From assembly GCF_002855795.1 (NCBI RefSeq), contig NZ_NJPO01000040.1:1-6330 (forward strand): a stretch of DNA of 6,330 bases, in the 5' to 3' direction. The position numbers and the translations under genes were made by a program. Below, in pieces: positions 6,238 to 6,330 of the stretch. The DNA is from Candidatus Palibaumannia cicadellinicola. GTDB taxonomy: Bacteria > Pseudomonadota > Gammaproteobacteria > Enterobacterales > Enterobacteriaceae. Each line of letters opens with the position of its first letter. The first letter of the stretch is position 1. The notes under the pieces are model-generated. The model was given only the letters and a program-made list of their open reading frames with translations, ran no database searches and was not told the DNA's origin.

Positions 6238-6330
6238 ATGTTCAATTGTTACTGAATTTGTTAGGCTTTTATTGTTTTGCTAGATGATATAATCATCGTA
6301 TCTGAATGTGGCTGATTTGGGGTTGCCCAG
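6238..6330 (+). pseudogene. rseP: rseP (site-2 zinc protease) pseudogene, 5' end, cut by window edge
   Basis: In E. coli the gene after cdsA is rseP, the membrane protease that cleaves RseA to free sigma-E. Here the Shine-Dalgarno (GGGAG, 6228-6232) and ATG (6238) survive, and 31 codons align with the E. coli N-terminus with no net length change. Codons 3-11 read QLLLNLLGF in the frame starting at 6243, against SFLWDLASF. Codons 12-31 read in the ATG frame as IVLLDDIIIVSECG, stop, FGVAQ, against IVALGVLITVHEFGH then FWVAR. This implies one base lost in codon 2 and one T gained in 6267-6270. Read straight from the ATG, the frame hits TGA at codon 6. The HEFGH zinc motif has become S-E-C-G-stop, so no active protease can be made. 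The E. coli sequence is recalled from memory. The rest lies outside the window. Confidence 0.82.

Noticed and set aside
6253..6315. TGA read as tryptophan (codon reassignment), since one TGA in the rseP remnant aligns with an E. coli Trp
   Set aside because: All intact genes here use TGG for Trp and have no internal TGA. The second TGA aligns with a catalytic His, the same frame also has a TAG, and the frameshift model explains the first TGA better.

Overview
The window comes from a gammaproteobacterium close to the enterobacteria and carries the conserved chromosomal block rpsB-tsf-pyrH-frr-dxr-uppS-cdsA-(rseP), all on the plus strand and in the Escherichia coli order. The proteins are close to their E. 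coli counterparts as I remember them. The DNA is A+T-rich, several proteins have lost C-terminal tails, spacers are short, and the gene after cdsA is decaying. Together these suggest a host-restricted symbiont with a reducing genome, for example an insect endosymbiont of the Baumannia/Sodalis-allied type. The genus is inference only.

Layout. Positions 1-106 hold a structured rpsB leader with two hairpins. Positions 107-3087 hold rpsB, tsf, pyrH and frr, with spacers of about 60-70 bases. A strong intrinsic terminator at about 3103-3157 closes this unit. dxr (3209-4417) follows with no clear Shine-Dalgarno sequence and contains an in-frame 12-bp tandem duplication. A non-coding stretch after dxr (4418-4630) has a promoter candidate and two inverted repeats. 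uppS and cdsA follow, 9 bases apart. From 6238 to the window end lies the start of rseP as a pseudogene. Its Shine-Dalgarno and ATG are still present, but two compensating frameshifts, an in-frame stop and loss of the HExxH zinc motif have destroyed it.

How the genes work together. S2, EF-Ts and ribosome recycling factor serve translation. UMP kinase supplies UDP for RNA, and onward CTP and UDP-sugars. Dxr makes MEP for isoprenoid precursors. UppS condenses these into undecaprenyl diphosphate for the peptidoglycan and glycan carrier lipid. CdsA makes CDP-diacylglycerol for phospholipids. The window therefore suggests a symbiont that keeps its own translation, membrane and probably cell-wall precursor synthesis, while losing the site-2 protease of the sigma-E envelope stress pathway.

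I found no mobile element, CRISPR array, tRNA, rRNA or unknown multi-gene system. The most notable observation is the rseP fossil at the right edge.
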